Positions 6,756-13,188 of a stretch of DNA of 13,188 bases are shown piece by piece. This stretch comes from CAYSHJ01 sp964589725 (lineage in GTDB: Bacteria > Planctomycetota > Planctomycetia > Planctomycetales > Planctomycetaceae), in the NCBI GenBank assembly GCA_964589725.1, contig CAZPUJ010000428.1, positions 1 to 13,188 on the forward strand, given 5' to 3'. The notes under the pieces are model-generated. The model saw only the letters and a program-made list of their open reading frames with translations. It did no database searches and was not told the DNA's origin. The position numbers were made by a program, and so were the translations under genes. The number at the start of each line of letters is the position of its first letter. Positions within the stretch are counted from its first letter, which is position 1.

Positions 6756-8198
6756 CTACTTCAGTTCGCCCAGCATCTCCAGCGTCGTCTCGACCACGGT
6801 CGGTCCCCATTTAGGCGTGAGCTGTGATGCGAGCAGGTAGTTGTAGTGCGACTCGATGACTTCCATGCCTCCTTCGGCGAACGCTTCCGGCGGCGGGATG
6901 TAGCCGATGCAGCCATTGCTGTATCCGAGGAACAGCGTGTGTGACAGCGACGAGCGGCGTTTGATTTCCAGGCCCAATTCGGTCAGCGGTTCGGCCGAGA
7001 CAGTCGCGATGCCAATGTCATTGATCCGCATCGCCCAGAGTTCGACCTCACGCGTGACAATGCGGTTGCCGGCCGAGACTAATCGATACCTCTGCTCGGC
7101 CCAGGCGAACATTCGCTGCGCGACGTTCTTCGCGCCGAGTGAATTACCTGCGAACGCTTTGTCACGTGCTGTACGAGTACGTGCGAGATCCGCGTCGGCG
7201 GTCGCCAAATCGGGCAGTGGTGCCAGCGGCAGATTCAATCGGCGACGTGCCACGGATAGATGATTGATCGTGGCTTGCGGAGTCGGCTGGTAGTCCCACG
7301 TCGAAATTGCCGCGACCGATCGCACGATCCGGCGCGGGCCACGGCGGTTGTGCGTCCGAATCTGTGCCCAGACTTTCAGCGTTTCGCCGCCGAGCATCAG
7401 GCCGAGTCGGCGCATGTCCTCGAATTGCTCCGGCCCGCCGCTTCCGATGCCGCAAGCCGGGTTGATGTTCCCCGCCGCTCCTTGCAGAAACAGCGTCGGA
7501 GCACTAATCGCCGATTCAATCAATTCGCGAGCCGGCCCGATGAAGTCGGGCGAATACGACAAGGTCTTCGGCCCCAGGACGACGGTGTGACATGCCGCCG
7601 ACATCACCACCGCCAGCGGCTTGCCCGCCAGGTCGTCGATGCGGATCACATCCACCGTGCGATCGATCGGCCCGTCGACATTCTCGCCGATGATGATGCC
7701 GCCGTCCGACATCTTCTCCCGACGATTAACTCCCAGCGGAGCCGTCCCGCGCCCGCTGCCCAATCGCGCCGGTTGCCGCTTCGCCCATGCCGCGCTCGCT
7801 GTCCCGACGAGCACATCTTCCAAGTGCTCGACATACCGCTCTTGCAGCTCCTTCTGTGGCGACTCTTCCTGCTGCCATCCTGGAAACATCGGACCCAGAT
7901 GCGTGTGACTGCCGTTAAGCAGCACGTTCTCACCCGGAATCCCCAGCCGCTGGCCGATCGCGGCGCGAATGCGATCCGAGTACGGCATTGGCACGAACAG
8001 CAGATCCAGTCCCGCGATGACAACGCTCGCCAGACCGTCCGACAGCACGAGTACGGTCGCCGTCAGTTCGCGCTCGACGTCCTGCGAGCAACCCTCCTGA
8101 ACCGTGTAGCCCACCATCCGAATGCCGATCGGCGGCGTGATGTTCGCTCGCGCCACGCCAGCCGAAAGGAGACGGGCCTCGCCAGAAGAATCGGACAT
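6756..8198 (-). CDS. Neutral/alkaline ceramidase-like hydrolase (PF04734-type)
   Basis: A 480-residue protein matching the N-terminal domain of neutral ceramidases: it begins GVARANITPPIG (14-25), carries GSHTHLGP (96-103), ACHT with H204 (202-205), QGAAGNINP (239-247), AEPLTELG (402-409) and NGCIGYIPP (429-436). In Pseudomonas ceramidase the zinc is held by two His, a Glu and a Tyr; H98 or H100, H204, E403 and a Tyr near 452 are plausible equivalents. Ceramidases cut the amide of N-acylated sphingoid bases, but planctomycete members of the family are mostly uncharacterised and may act on other amides or sugars. No signal peptide or lipobox is visible, unlike secreted ceramidases, so I expect a cytoplasmic enzyme. 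ATG 8198 has GAGG seven to eight bases upstream. It is the first gene of the cluster; an oppositely oriented arginine-rich frame covering it is a shadow. Confidence 0.8.
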   Translation of the reverse strand: MSDSSGEARLLSAGVARANITPPIGIRMVGYTVQEGCSQDVERELTATVLVLSDGLASVVIAGLDLLFVPMPYSDRIRAAIGQRLGIPGENVLLNGSHTHLGPMFPGWQQEESPQKELQERYVEHLEDVLVGTASAAWAKRQPARLGSGRGTAPLGVNRREKMSDGGIIIGENVDGPIDRTVDVIRIDDLAGKPLAVVMSAACHTVVLGPKTLSYSPDFIGPARELIESAISAPTLFLQGAAGNINPACGIGSGGPEQFEDMRRLGLMLGGETLKVWAQIRTHNRRGPRRIVRSVAAISTWDYQPTPQATINHLSVARRRLNLPLAPLPDLATADADLARTRTARDKAFAGNSLGAKNVAQRMFAWAEQRYRLVSAGNRIVTREVELWAMRINDIGIATVSAEPLTELGLEIKRRSSLSHTLFLGYSNGCIGYIPPPEAFAEGGMEVIESHYNYLLASQLTPKWGPTVVETTLEMLGELK

Positions 8199-8470
8199 CT
8201 TTCGACCTCGAAAACCTGAGATGGAAAACGTGACATGACCGAACCGTACCGAGAACAGTAATCAGGCTCTGGATTTCCTGAAATCCAGCGAGGCGTCGTT
8301 TCACAGCAATGCCATTGGTAACTTCATGCGTGGGCCGTGACTGAATCCGTGGGATCAATCGCCTGCGGCTCACCCCGCGGATTCGAGCACGACCACGCAC
8401 GGAGCACTCGCCGACCGAAGTCATCGCGTTGTTGCCGGTGGCAGAGGCTGCTCCACATCCAGTCTTGCAC
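8199..8470. promoter_or_regulatory. Leader region of the minus-strand cluster, carrying a palindrome
   Basis: The promoter of the hydrolase-SDR-transporter-aminotransferase cluster should lie here, since the next gene upstream on the other side is in opposite orientation and broken. I see the Shine-Dalgarno GAGG just upstream of 8198 and the palindrome at 8327-8399, but no -35/-10 pair that I would defend. If transcription starts upstream of 8399, the palindrome becomes part of the 5' untranslated leader. Confidence 0.35.
8327..8399. repeat. Third, diverged copy of the cluster palindrome
   Basis: Left arm 8327-8353 and right arm 8373-8399 are imperfect inverted repeats with small offsets; the outer ends TGCGTGG and CCACGCA are exact. 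The arm cores CTGAATCCGTGGG and CCCCGCGGATTCGAGCAC match the other two copies. The loop contains the CTGCGGCTCA-type spacer also seen just upstream of the copy at 6651. Confidence 0.75.
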
Positions 8471-8513
8471 CCGTTTCACCAGATTACCGCATGCCGCCAT
8501 CGCTCCATACTAA

Positions 8514-8849
8514 CTGAGCTGCCAGCGCCTCGTCGGCCTCGACCCTCAATCGGGCCTGCGCCAACGCTTCGAAAAGCGGGCCGAGGGAACGCCGCTCACC
8601 TTCGCCCCCGACACCCACACCGGCGGCTGGCCCGCCGCCCTCGCCTTCGCCGAACATCGCCTCGGAGCCGCCCTCGTCCCCCACGCCGTGCTCCCGCTAA
8701 ACCCAGAGCAACCTTTCGTCACCCGCCCCTTCGACGAGTCGTACACTCTCGACGAATACCTCGTCACCCGCTCCGACTTCAGCGACTCAACGTCATCGGT
8801 CACCAACGCAGTCCTCCGAGAAGCGGCAATTTGGGAGACGGTCATATGA
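8514..8849 (+). pseudogene. 3' end of an unrecognised plus-strand gene, no start codon
   Basis: After a TAA at 8511-8513 the frame is open for 111 codons to TGA 8847-8849, with strong codon bias toward C in the third position (runs of GCC, CTC, TTC, CAC). It contains no ATG or GTG near its beginning. The translation reads like a folded protein: LTFAPDTHTGGWPAALAFAEH at about residues 31-51, then a Pro-rich turn and an acidic tail (DESYTLDEYLVTRSDFSD). I do not recognise the family. The frame track for this stretch in the other frames is arginine- or glycine-rich and looks like shadow. I infer the surviving C-terminus of a gene whose 5' part was lost, next to a decayed insertion sequence. Codon use differs from the neighbouring operon, which hints at separate origin. 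Confidence 0.5.
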
Positions 8850-8884
8850 AAAGCAAGTAAATGAAGTTGGTACAGATTTTTCAT

Positions 8885-8938
8885 GGGCCGCGTGGGAGCG
8901 GTTTTTTTTTGCGAACGATGGTGTGGGGGACGCGGCCC
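8885..8938. repeat. 9-bp perfect inverted repeat around the T-run
   Basis: GGGCCGCGT at 8885-8893 and ACGCGGCCC at 8930-8938 are exact reverse complements separated by 36 bases. The left arm overlaps the small hairpin described above, so the two foldings would compete. It could be an alternative termination structure or the trace of a small insertion. Confidence 0.5.
8888..8910 (+). terminator. Weak intrinsic terminator candidate: CCGC-loop-GCGG then nine T
   Basis: A 4-bp GC stem (8888-8891 with 8898-8901) with a 6-base loop is followed directly by nine T. G-U pairs could lengthen the stem slightly. It lies 38 bases after the stop of the plus-strand gene fragment, the right place for that gene's terminator. 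The stem is short, so efficiency is doubtful. Confidence 0.45.
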
Positions 8939-9099
8939 GAAGTTCTGAGTCGGATCCCTGTCGGGTGGTGATCACGAGATGCCAAACTGGTATCAGAGGG
9001 ACGGCCTCAAACGGTCGCATCAGGCGGTGAGTGATCTCGGCAGGGTGCCAAGCTCCAAAAAGGCAGCGAGTGCCGTAGTGCTCACAGGCAGTGTCGAGC
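8939..9099. other. Spacer before the transposase remnant, nothing recognised
   Basis: No convincing coding frame, hairpin or promoter is visible here. It may contain the 3' non-coding end of the insertion sequence, but IS110 elements usually lack terminal inverted repeats, so the boundary cannot be placed. Confidence 0.4.
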
Positions 9100-9774
9100 T
9101 CAGGCCGGAATTGATCGGCTTGAGGCCGCGGTTCCCACGGGTGAAGAGGTCATTGGGTTGGTTACATCAGAGTTGGCTCCTGGGACAACAGCAGGGATCG
9201 AAGAGTCGCTCGCCACCACCGTGGCGGAGGGCGCGGAGATCGAAGGCTCCGTCGTAGAAGACTTCCATCGGGGCGCGGTGGCCGAGCGGCGAGTGATCCT
9301 CACACCGTACTTCAGCAAGATCAAGGGGAGCAGTTCGGCCAGCGAACTGGGGCCGCGGCGGCTGGCGGAACCGGCCAGCGCGGCGCTCAGCAGTTCCCCT
9401 TCGCGTTCGCACGCCGGTTGCGTGAGTTGTTCGGCGGCCGCTTCCAGTTGCGACCGCATCTGGTCCGAGGTGGTGTGATGGTCTTGATGGAACTTCAGCA
9501 GTTTGCGCAGCAGCGAGTCACGACCGGTGACGCACTCGTGTCGCAGTTCCTGGCGGCCGGCGACCAGCGCGAAACAGAGTCGCGTGAAGTGCTTGGCCAC
9601 GCGGACGCGGATCGCGCGCGGATCGACGTCGGACCTCTGCCACACCAGCGACTGGCCGATGAAGAACTGATTGCACTTCGTCAAATTATCGGCGATGTTC
9701 ATCAGTGCGGCGCACAGCCGGCGATTCGCGCAGCGGACCAGCGCGCCGGTCACATCTCCCTCGTCGCTTCTCAC
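9100..9774 (-). pseudogene. C-terminal fragment of IS110-family transposase
   Basis: The frame holds the Transposase_20-like end: GALVRCANRRLCAALMNIAD (about 10-29), then RVAKHFTRLCFALVAGRQELRH, then the family tail LLRKLLKFHQDHHTTSDQMRSQLEAAAEQL and RRGPSSLAELLPLILLKYGVR, followed by a Ser/Thr/Pro-rich end. The matching upstream part is in the neighbouring frame and continues to about 9762 after the in-frame stop, so the shift lies between about 9755 and 9785. The start codon of this frame is not native. IS110 transposases are DEDD enzymes that work without terminal inverted repeats. Confidence 0.75.
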
Positions 9775-9838
9775 GCTTCAAGATTTGCGTCAGCCCCAGC
9801 CGGCCCTGAACCAACAGCTTGGCGGGCGTGCCGGTGGC

Positions 9839-10342
9839 TCACGCCAAGCACAGCGCCACGGAACTGTTCCACAAGTTCGAGAAACAGGCGGCGTATCCGG
9901 GCATGGCCACATCCAAGTGCTCGCGGATCTGACATTGCAAGGCGGTGACCTTCTCGACCAGATCGCGGCGATGCCGGGCCAACATCCGCAACGAGTCGTA
10001 GGGCTCCTCCAGGGCCTGCTCGGTCAAGCCGAAGCCCTGCGCCGCCGCGCGATGAATGGCGGCCAAATCGTGAGCATCGGTCTTGACTCCCGGATCGGCC
10101 GACAACCGGTACTGCTTGGTGGCGAAGGGATGCAGCAACCGCGTGTCAAAGCCCCCCTTGGCAAAGGTTCGCTTGGTGGCGAGGTGGTAGTTTCCGGTGC
10201 GTTCAATCACGACCAGCAAATCTTGAATACCCCGCTCGCTGACGACGGCCCGCACCCGCGCGAGCATGGCCTCCAAATGCGGCCGATCGTGCTCGACGGC
10301 GGCGGTGTCAATCAGAATTTGTCCGAGGAAGTCCGCCATCAT
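9839..10342 (-). pseudogene. Catalytic-domain fragment of IS110-family transposase
   Basis: This 167-codon frame carries the DEDD catalytic region: the Glu in VVIERTGNYH (E47) and the Asp residues in VKTDAHD (D89, D92). The first catalytic Asp expected near the N-terminus is not seen in this frame; a one-base shift upstream joins it to RRIVETLVVDDGG at about 10370-10340. The frame ends at TGA 9841-9839, but the same frame beyond it reads ATGTPAKLLVQGRLGLTQILK, which is ordinary IS110 sequence, so the stop is a nonsense mutation rather than the natural end. Confidence 0.8.
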
Positions 10343-10450
10343 CCACCACGAGCGTTTCCACGATGCGTCTGACCAACGTCAAGGGTCGAGTCGTGAAAGA
10401 CATCATGAGTTGATCGTCTTCTTGTCTGTTTGAACTGCTGGAAGCAGAAG

Positions 10451-10473
10451 AGGGGACGGGGCGCGCGTCCCCT
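10451..10473. terminator. Hairpin with 7-bp stem after the DUF1501 gene
   Basis: AGGGGAC (10451-10457) and GTCCCCT (10467-10473) pair perfectly around a GC-rich 9-base loop. It starts 10 bases past the DUF1501 stop on the minus strand. The bases after it on that strand (CTTCTGCTTCC) are pyrimidine-rich but not a T run, so it is a weak intrinsic terminator or a transcript 3'-end stem. Confidence 0.45.
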
Positions 10474-10482
10474 TATCGCTCC

Positions 10483-11826
10483 TTAGAGCAGCTCTTTGAT
10501 GGATTCTCGCTCCTCCACCAATGAGATCGGGCGACCACTGTGGTCCGGGAGGGTCGCCGCGGGATCGATGCCGAAGACCTCCCGGTACAACGTGGCCAGC
10601 AGGTTTTGCGGAATGTACGACCCACCGACCGGCCGCTCCGCCCGGACCGTCGTCGCTCCAATGACCTGGCCCATCTTGAATCCTCCGCCGGCGACGAGGG
10701 CGAAGCTGGCCTGCGGCCAGTGATCGCGCCCGGCATTGCCGTTGATCTTCGGCGTCCGACCGTACTCGCCCCAGGCCACGACCGTCACATCCTTGTCCAT
10801 GCCGCGCTCTTGCAAATCGGTCACCAAGGCATGAATGCCCTTGTCCAGCAAGGGGAGCATCTGCCGTAGCGAACTGAAGTTATTCGCATGGGTGTCCCAG
10901 TAGCCGGGGGCCAACACAGTGACCACCGCCACACCCGCTTCGACGAGACGCCGGGCTTGCAGAAACCGCGAGTGAGTGCCGTATTGTTCCCGAACCTTCT
11001 CCGGTTCCTTGACGACGTCGAAGGCGTCTCGGGCTCGCGACGAACTGATGATGTTCAGGGCCTGAGCGGTGAACGCGTCCATCCCGGCAAAAGTGCCCTG
11101 CGCCCGCTCGATGGCGCGGTTGATGTTGTCGAAGGCGCCCAGCAACGTCTTGCGCTCCGTCAACCGGTCGAGCGTCATGCCATCCGCCAACCCAAGGTTG
11201 GCAACTCCGCCCGGTGCGCTGGGATCGAATGGCTGATGGGCGAGACCCAAGAAGGCCGGTTCAAGTCCTAGTGGCCTCATGTAGGTGTGTGGCATCTGTC
11301 CCATGCCCAAGGCGACGTAAGGGGGAAGGCTAGTGCCGTTCCTCTGGTGGAGCTTGCTGACCACCGACCCGAAGGTCGGCCGAAGACCGGGTTTCAGACT
11401 GAACGGGCCACCTTCTGGACCCCAAGGATAACCGCACAACAACTCCTCGGGCACATGGGTATCGGTGGCGAGGGCTCGCAGGTTGCGGATGATGGTCAAC
11501 TTGTCCGCAATTTTCGCCTGCAGCGGCATCAGTTCGCAAATTTCCATGCCGGAGATGTTGGTCTGGATCGGCTTGAACTCGCCTCGGTACTCCGCCGGAG
11601 ACAGCGGCTTCATGTCATACATGTCGATGTGCGATGGGGCACCGCACAAATAGATCATGATGACGGACTTGTGAGATGACTTGGCCTGCTGCGCCCCCTG
11701 TGCCTTGAGCCGCAGTAAATCGGCCAGGGTCAGGCCGCCAAGACCCAGAGTACCCACTTGCAGAAAATCGCGGCGCGAGAGGCCGCCGCACAGCGGCTTC
11801 TGTTTCTTTCCCCAAATGGTGAGCAT
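10483..11826 (-). CDS. DUF1501 family protein, Tat-exported
   Basis: A 447-residue protein of the DUF1501 family, which is structurally related to alkaline phosphatases/sulfatases and very abundant in planctomycetes; its substrate is not known. The N-terminus has a twin-arginine leader, SRRDFL at 17-22 followed by a hydrophobic stretch (23-40), so export through Tat is expected. Family motifs visible are YLCGAPSHIDMYD (59-71), WDTH (310-313), GEYGRTP (353-359) and GRDHWP (366-371). The length is normal and the frame intact. ATG 11826 has GAGG eight bases upstream. DUF1501 genes are usually paired with a DUF1549/DUF1553 gene; no partner lies in this window, since the upstream neighbour diverges and the downstream one is a dead insertion sequence. 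Confidence 0.93.
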   Translation of the reverse strand: MLTIWGKKQKPLCGGLSRRDFLQVGTLGLGGLTLADLLRLKAQGAQQAKSSHKSVIMIYLCGAPSHIDMYDMKPLSPAEYRGEFKPIQTNISGMEICELMPLQAKIADKLTIIRNLRALATDTHVPEELLCGYPWGPEGGPFSLKPGLRPTFGSVVSKLHQRNGTSLPPYVALGMGQMPHTYMRPLGLEPAFLGLAHQPFDPSAPGGVANLGLADGMTLDRLTERKTLLGAFDNINRAIERAQGTFAGMDAFTAQALNIISSSRARDAFDVVKEPEKVREQYGTHSRFLQARRLVEAGVAVVTVLAPGYWDTHANNFSSLRQMLPLLDKGIHALVTDLQERGMDKDVTVVAWGEYGRTPKINGNAGRDHWPQASFALVAGGGFKMGQVIGATTVRAERPVGGSYIPQNLLATLYREVFGIDPAATLPDHSGRPISLVEERESIKELL

Positions 11827-11998
11827 GAACAGATCCTCGACTATGATGCACGTGGAAGGCGGGACCGCTGACTGATCAACGTGCCAAGTTGGACTCCCGC
11901 CAAGTGGGTTGCCGGGGTTCAGCTTAGCGAGGGACGGCGGCCACGCAATTCCGAATGATTCAGCAGCACCGTCTTGAACTCTCGATTAGGAAATTCCT
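11827..11998. promoter_or_regulatory. Divergent intergenic region between DUF1501 and M28 peptidase genes
   Basis: This 172-bp spacer must hold the promoters of both genes, which point away from each other. The Shine-Dalgarno of each gene is visible at either end (GAGG for the minus-strand gene, AGGA for the plus-strand gene). I could not identify a defensible -35/-10 pair or operator. A shared regulator is possible but not shown. Confidence 0.5.
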
Positions 11999-13188
11999 GT
12001 GGCGTACAGATTTCTTCCGCTGCTGCTTGCCTGGCCCTTCATTCCCGCATCTTTGGCGGATGAGATTTCCGCAGACCGGATCAAGTCCGCGGTCGCGCAT
12101 CTGGCGAGCGACAGGCTGGAAGGTCGCGAACCGGGGACCAACGGAGAGATTCTCACGACGGAATACCTCGCGGACGAGTTCGAAAAGGCGGGCTTGAAGC
12201 CGATCGGCGAGCGCGACTCGTACTTCCAACCGGTGCCGCTCGTGCGTGTCATCACGAGCCCGAAGTCGACGCTCCAAGCGGTGCAGGCAGGAACCACGCT
12301 CGACATCCCTTGCGAGGAGGGTTTTGCTGGCGTGAGTCAGACGCAAACGGGCATCGAAGAGTTCGACGCCGAGGCCGTCTTCCTGGGACACGGCATCACC
12401 GCGCCGGAATTCGGATGGGACGATTATCAGGGTGTCGAAGTGAAGGGGAAGATCGTCGTCCTTTTCACGAATGAACCCCCTTCGAGCGATCCCCAATTCT
12501 TCGGAGGCACGGCGCTGACGTATTATGGGCGTTGGACGTACAAATTCGAGGAGGCTGCCCGGCGCGGAGCGAAGGCTTGCTTCATCATTCATACGAATGA
12601 GACGGCGGGTTATCCCTATTCGGTCGTTCGGCGACTGGAAAGTGCGCAGCTCAAGCGGGAGCCCGGTCAACCCGTGCTGGCGTTCGCGGGCTGGCTCTCT
12701 CGGACAGCGGGTGAAAAGCTCCTGGGGCTGTCGGGCCGCACCGTGGACGACGCCTTGCGCGAGGCGGACACCAAGGGGTTCAAGCCCTCTTCGCTCGGTG
12801 TGAATTTGAAAGGCAACCTCCCGACCCGCATCGAGAACTTCGTCAGTCACAACGTCGTCGGCCTGGTGGAGGGGAGCGATGCGACGTTGAAATCCGAGGC
12901 GATCGTATTCACCGCGCACTGGGATCATCTCGGCGTCGGCCGGCCGGTCCTCGGCGATTCGATCTACAACGGCGCGGCAGACAACGCCACTGGCTGCGGC
13001 CTCCTGCTGGAGCTTGCCCGTGCGTGGTCGCTGCAGTCGCCCAAGCCCAAACGATCCGCGGTTTTCCTGGCCGTCACCGCGGAAGAGAAAGGGCTGCTCG
13101 GTTCGAAGTACTACACCCGAAATCCGCTCATCCCTCTGAGCAAGACAGCGCTCAATCTGAACGTCGACATGATCCTGCCGCTCGGCGT
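11999..13188 (+). CDS. M28-family zinc aminopeptidase, exported, 3' end beyond the window
   Basis: The frame is open from GTG 11999 to the window edge (396 full codons). A TAG stop lies in frame just upstream and AGGA is spaced seven bases before the GTG, so the start is well supported. Residues 1-20 form a signal peptide (hydrophobic LPLLLAWPFIP, cut likely after SLA). Residues 30-70 have the family's SDRLEGREPGT motif, about 120-260 a PA-like insert, and the catalytic domain begins near 285. Zinc ligands visible are H307 and D309 in TAHWDH, D328 in NGAADNATG, E362/E363 in TAEEKGLLGS, and D390 in NVDM. The rest of the domain, with the last His ligand, is off the window. It would act outside the cytoplasm to trim peptides from the N-terminus. 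A long opposite-strand frame over this gene is a shadow. Confidence 0.92.
   Translation, partial: MAYRFLPLLLAWPFIPASLADEISADRIKSAVAHLASDRLEGREPGTNGEILTTEYLADEFEKAGLKPIGERDSYFQPVPLVRVITSPKSTLQAVQAGTTLDIPCEEGFAGVSQTQTGIEEFDAEAVFLGHGITAPEFGWDDYQGVEVKGKIVVLFTNEPPSSDPQFFGGTALTYYGRWTYKFEEAARRGAKACFIIHTNETAGYPYSVVRRLESAQLKREPGQPVLAFAGWLSRTAGEKLLGLSGRTVDDALREADTKGFKPSSLGVNLKGNLPTRIENFVSHNVVGLVEGSDATLKSEAIVFTAHWDHLGVGRPVLGDSIYNGAADNATGCGLLLELARAWSLQSPKPKRSAVFLAVTAEEKGLLGSKYYTRNPLIPLSKTALNLNVDMILPLG

Larger units (their letters stand above)
9100..10406 (-). mobile_element. Decayed IS110-family insertion sequence (transposase region)
   Basis: Three minus-strand frames in succession make up one IS110-type transposase of roughly 430 codons: an N-terminal piece from about 10406 (RRIVETLVVDDGG), the DEDD-domain piece 10342-9839, and the C-terminal piece to about 9100. 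Each junction is a shift of one frame, and the middle piece also has an in-frame TGA at 9841-9839. The element is therefore inactive as a source of transposase. Boundaries of the DNA element beyond the gene cannot be set. Confidence 0.75.

Noticed and set aside
7260..8219. 319-codon plus-strand frame
   Set aside because: It is Arg-rich and opposite the ceramidase-like gene, whose motifs and Shine-Dalgarno are clear.
8460..8535. tRNA-like D-arm on the minus strand (GCTCAGTTAGTATGGAGC)
   Set aside because: The D-stem pairs, but no acceptor stem, anticodon arm or T-arm with GGTTCRA could be formed around it.
8429..8860. 143-codon plus-strand frame
   Set aside because: It is Pro/Arg-rich and in a different frame from the protein-like start-less frame 8514-8849; a shadow of biased codons.
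11960..12928. 322-codon minus-strand frame
   Set aside because: It lies opposite the M28 peptidase, is Arg/Leu-rich without a domain, and the plus strand carries clear zinc motifs.
1..13188. CRISPR array, rRNA, riboswitch or phage genes
   Set aside because: No regularly spaced repeats, rRNA core sequences, known riboswitch motifs or structural phage proteins were seen.

Overview
The window reads as chromosomal DNA of a planctomycete (Planctomycetota). The pointers are a DUF1501 protein with a Tat-type leader, a membrane-anchored Ser/Thr kinase carrying WD40 repeats, a BlaI-type repressor tail, an IS110-type transposase, GC-rich coding sequence, and several unrelated families of short palindromic repeats lying between and inside genes. 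This assignment rests on gene content only; there is no rRNA or other marker in the window.

Layout, left to right. Positions 1-49 hold the first 16 codons of a minus-strand gene that leaves the window. Positions 184-1826 hold a decayed planctomycete-style Ser/Thr kinase (minus strand): roughly 75-80 residues of the N-lobe are missing, and a palindromic element sits between the catalytic loop and the DFG motif and breaks the frame. Positions 1827-2260 are mostly non-coding, with one 20-codon ORF behind a strong Shine-Dalgarno and a perfect 8-bp hairpin. Positions 2261-8198 hold a minus-strand cluster that looks like one operon. In transcription order it has a neutral-ceramidase-like hydrolase, an SDR oxidoreductase, an Nramp-like membrane transporter (ATGA overlap with the SDR), a HemL-like class III aminotransferase, a small cupin, and a BlaI/MecI C-terminal fragment joined to the cupin by a GTGA overlap. 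The two long spacers inside the cluster and the leader upstream of it all carry copies of one long palindrome.

Positions 8400-10480 are a gene graveyard: the 3' end of an unrecognised plus-strand gene followed by a small hairpin with nine Ts, then an IS110-family transposase broken by two frameshifts and one in-frame stop. Positions 10483-11826 hold an intact DUF1501 secreted protein (minus strand), which diverges across 172 bp from an exported M28-family zinc aminopeptidase (plus strand, 11999 onward) that runs off the window.

The central cluster is the part with possible new biology. An amidohydrolase-type enzyme, an alcohol/ketone oxidoreductase, a PLP aminotransferase, a LeuT-fold transporter without the Nramp metal motifs, and a cupin would together suit uptake and conversion of an amino-alcohol or N-acylated amine. 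That pathway is inference from gene families and order, not something the sequence proves.
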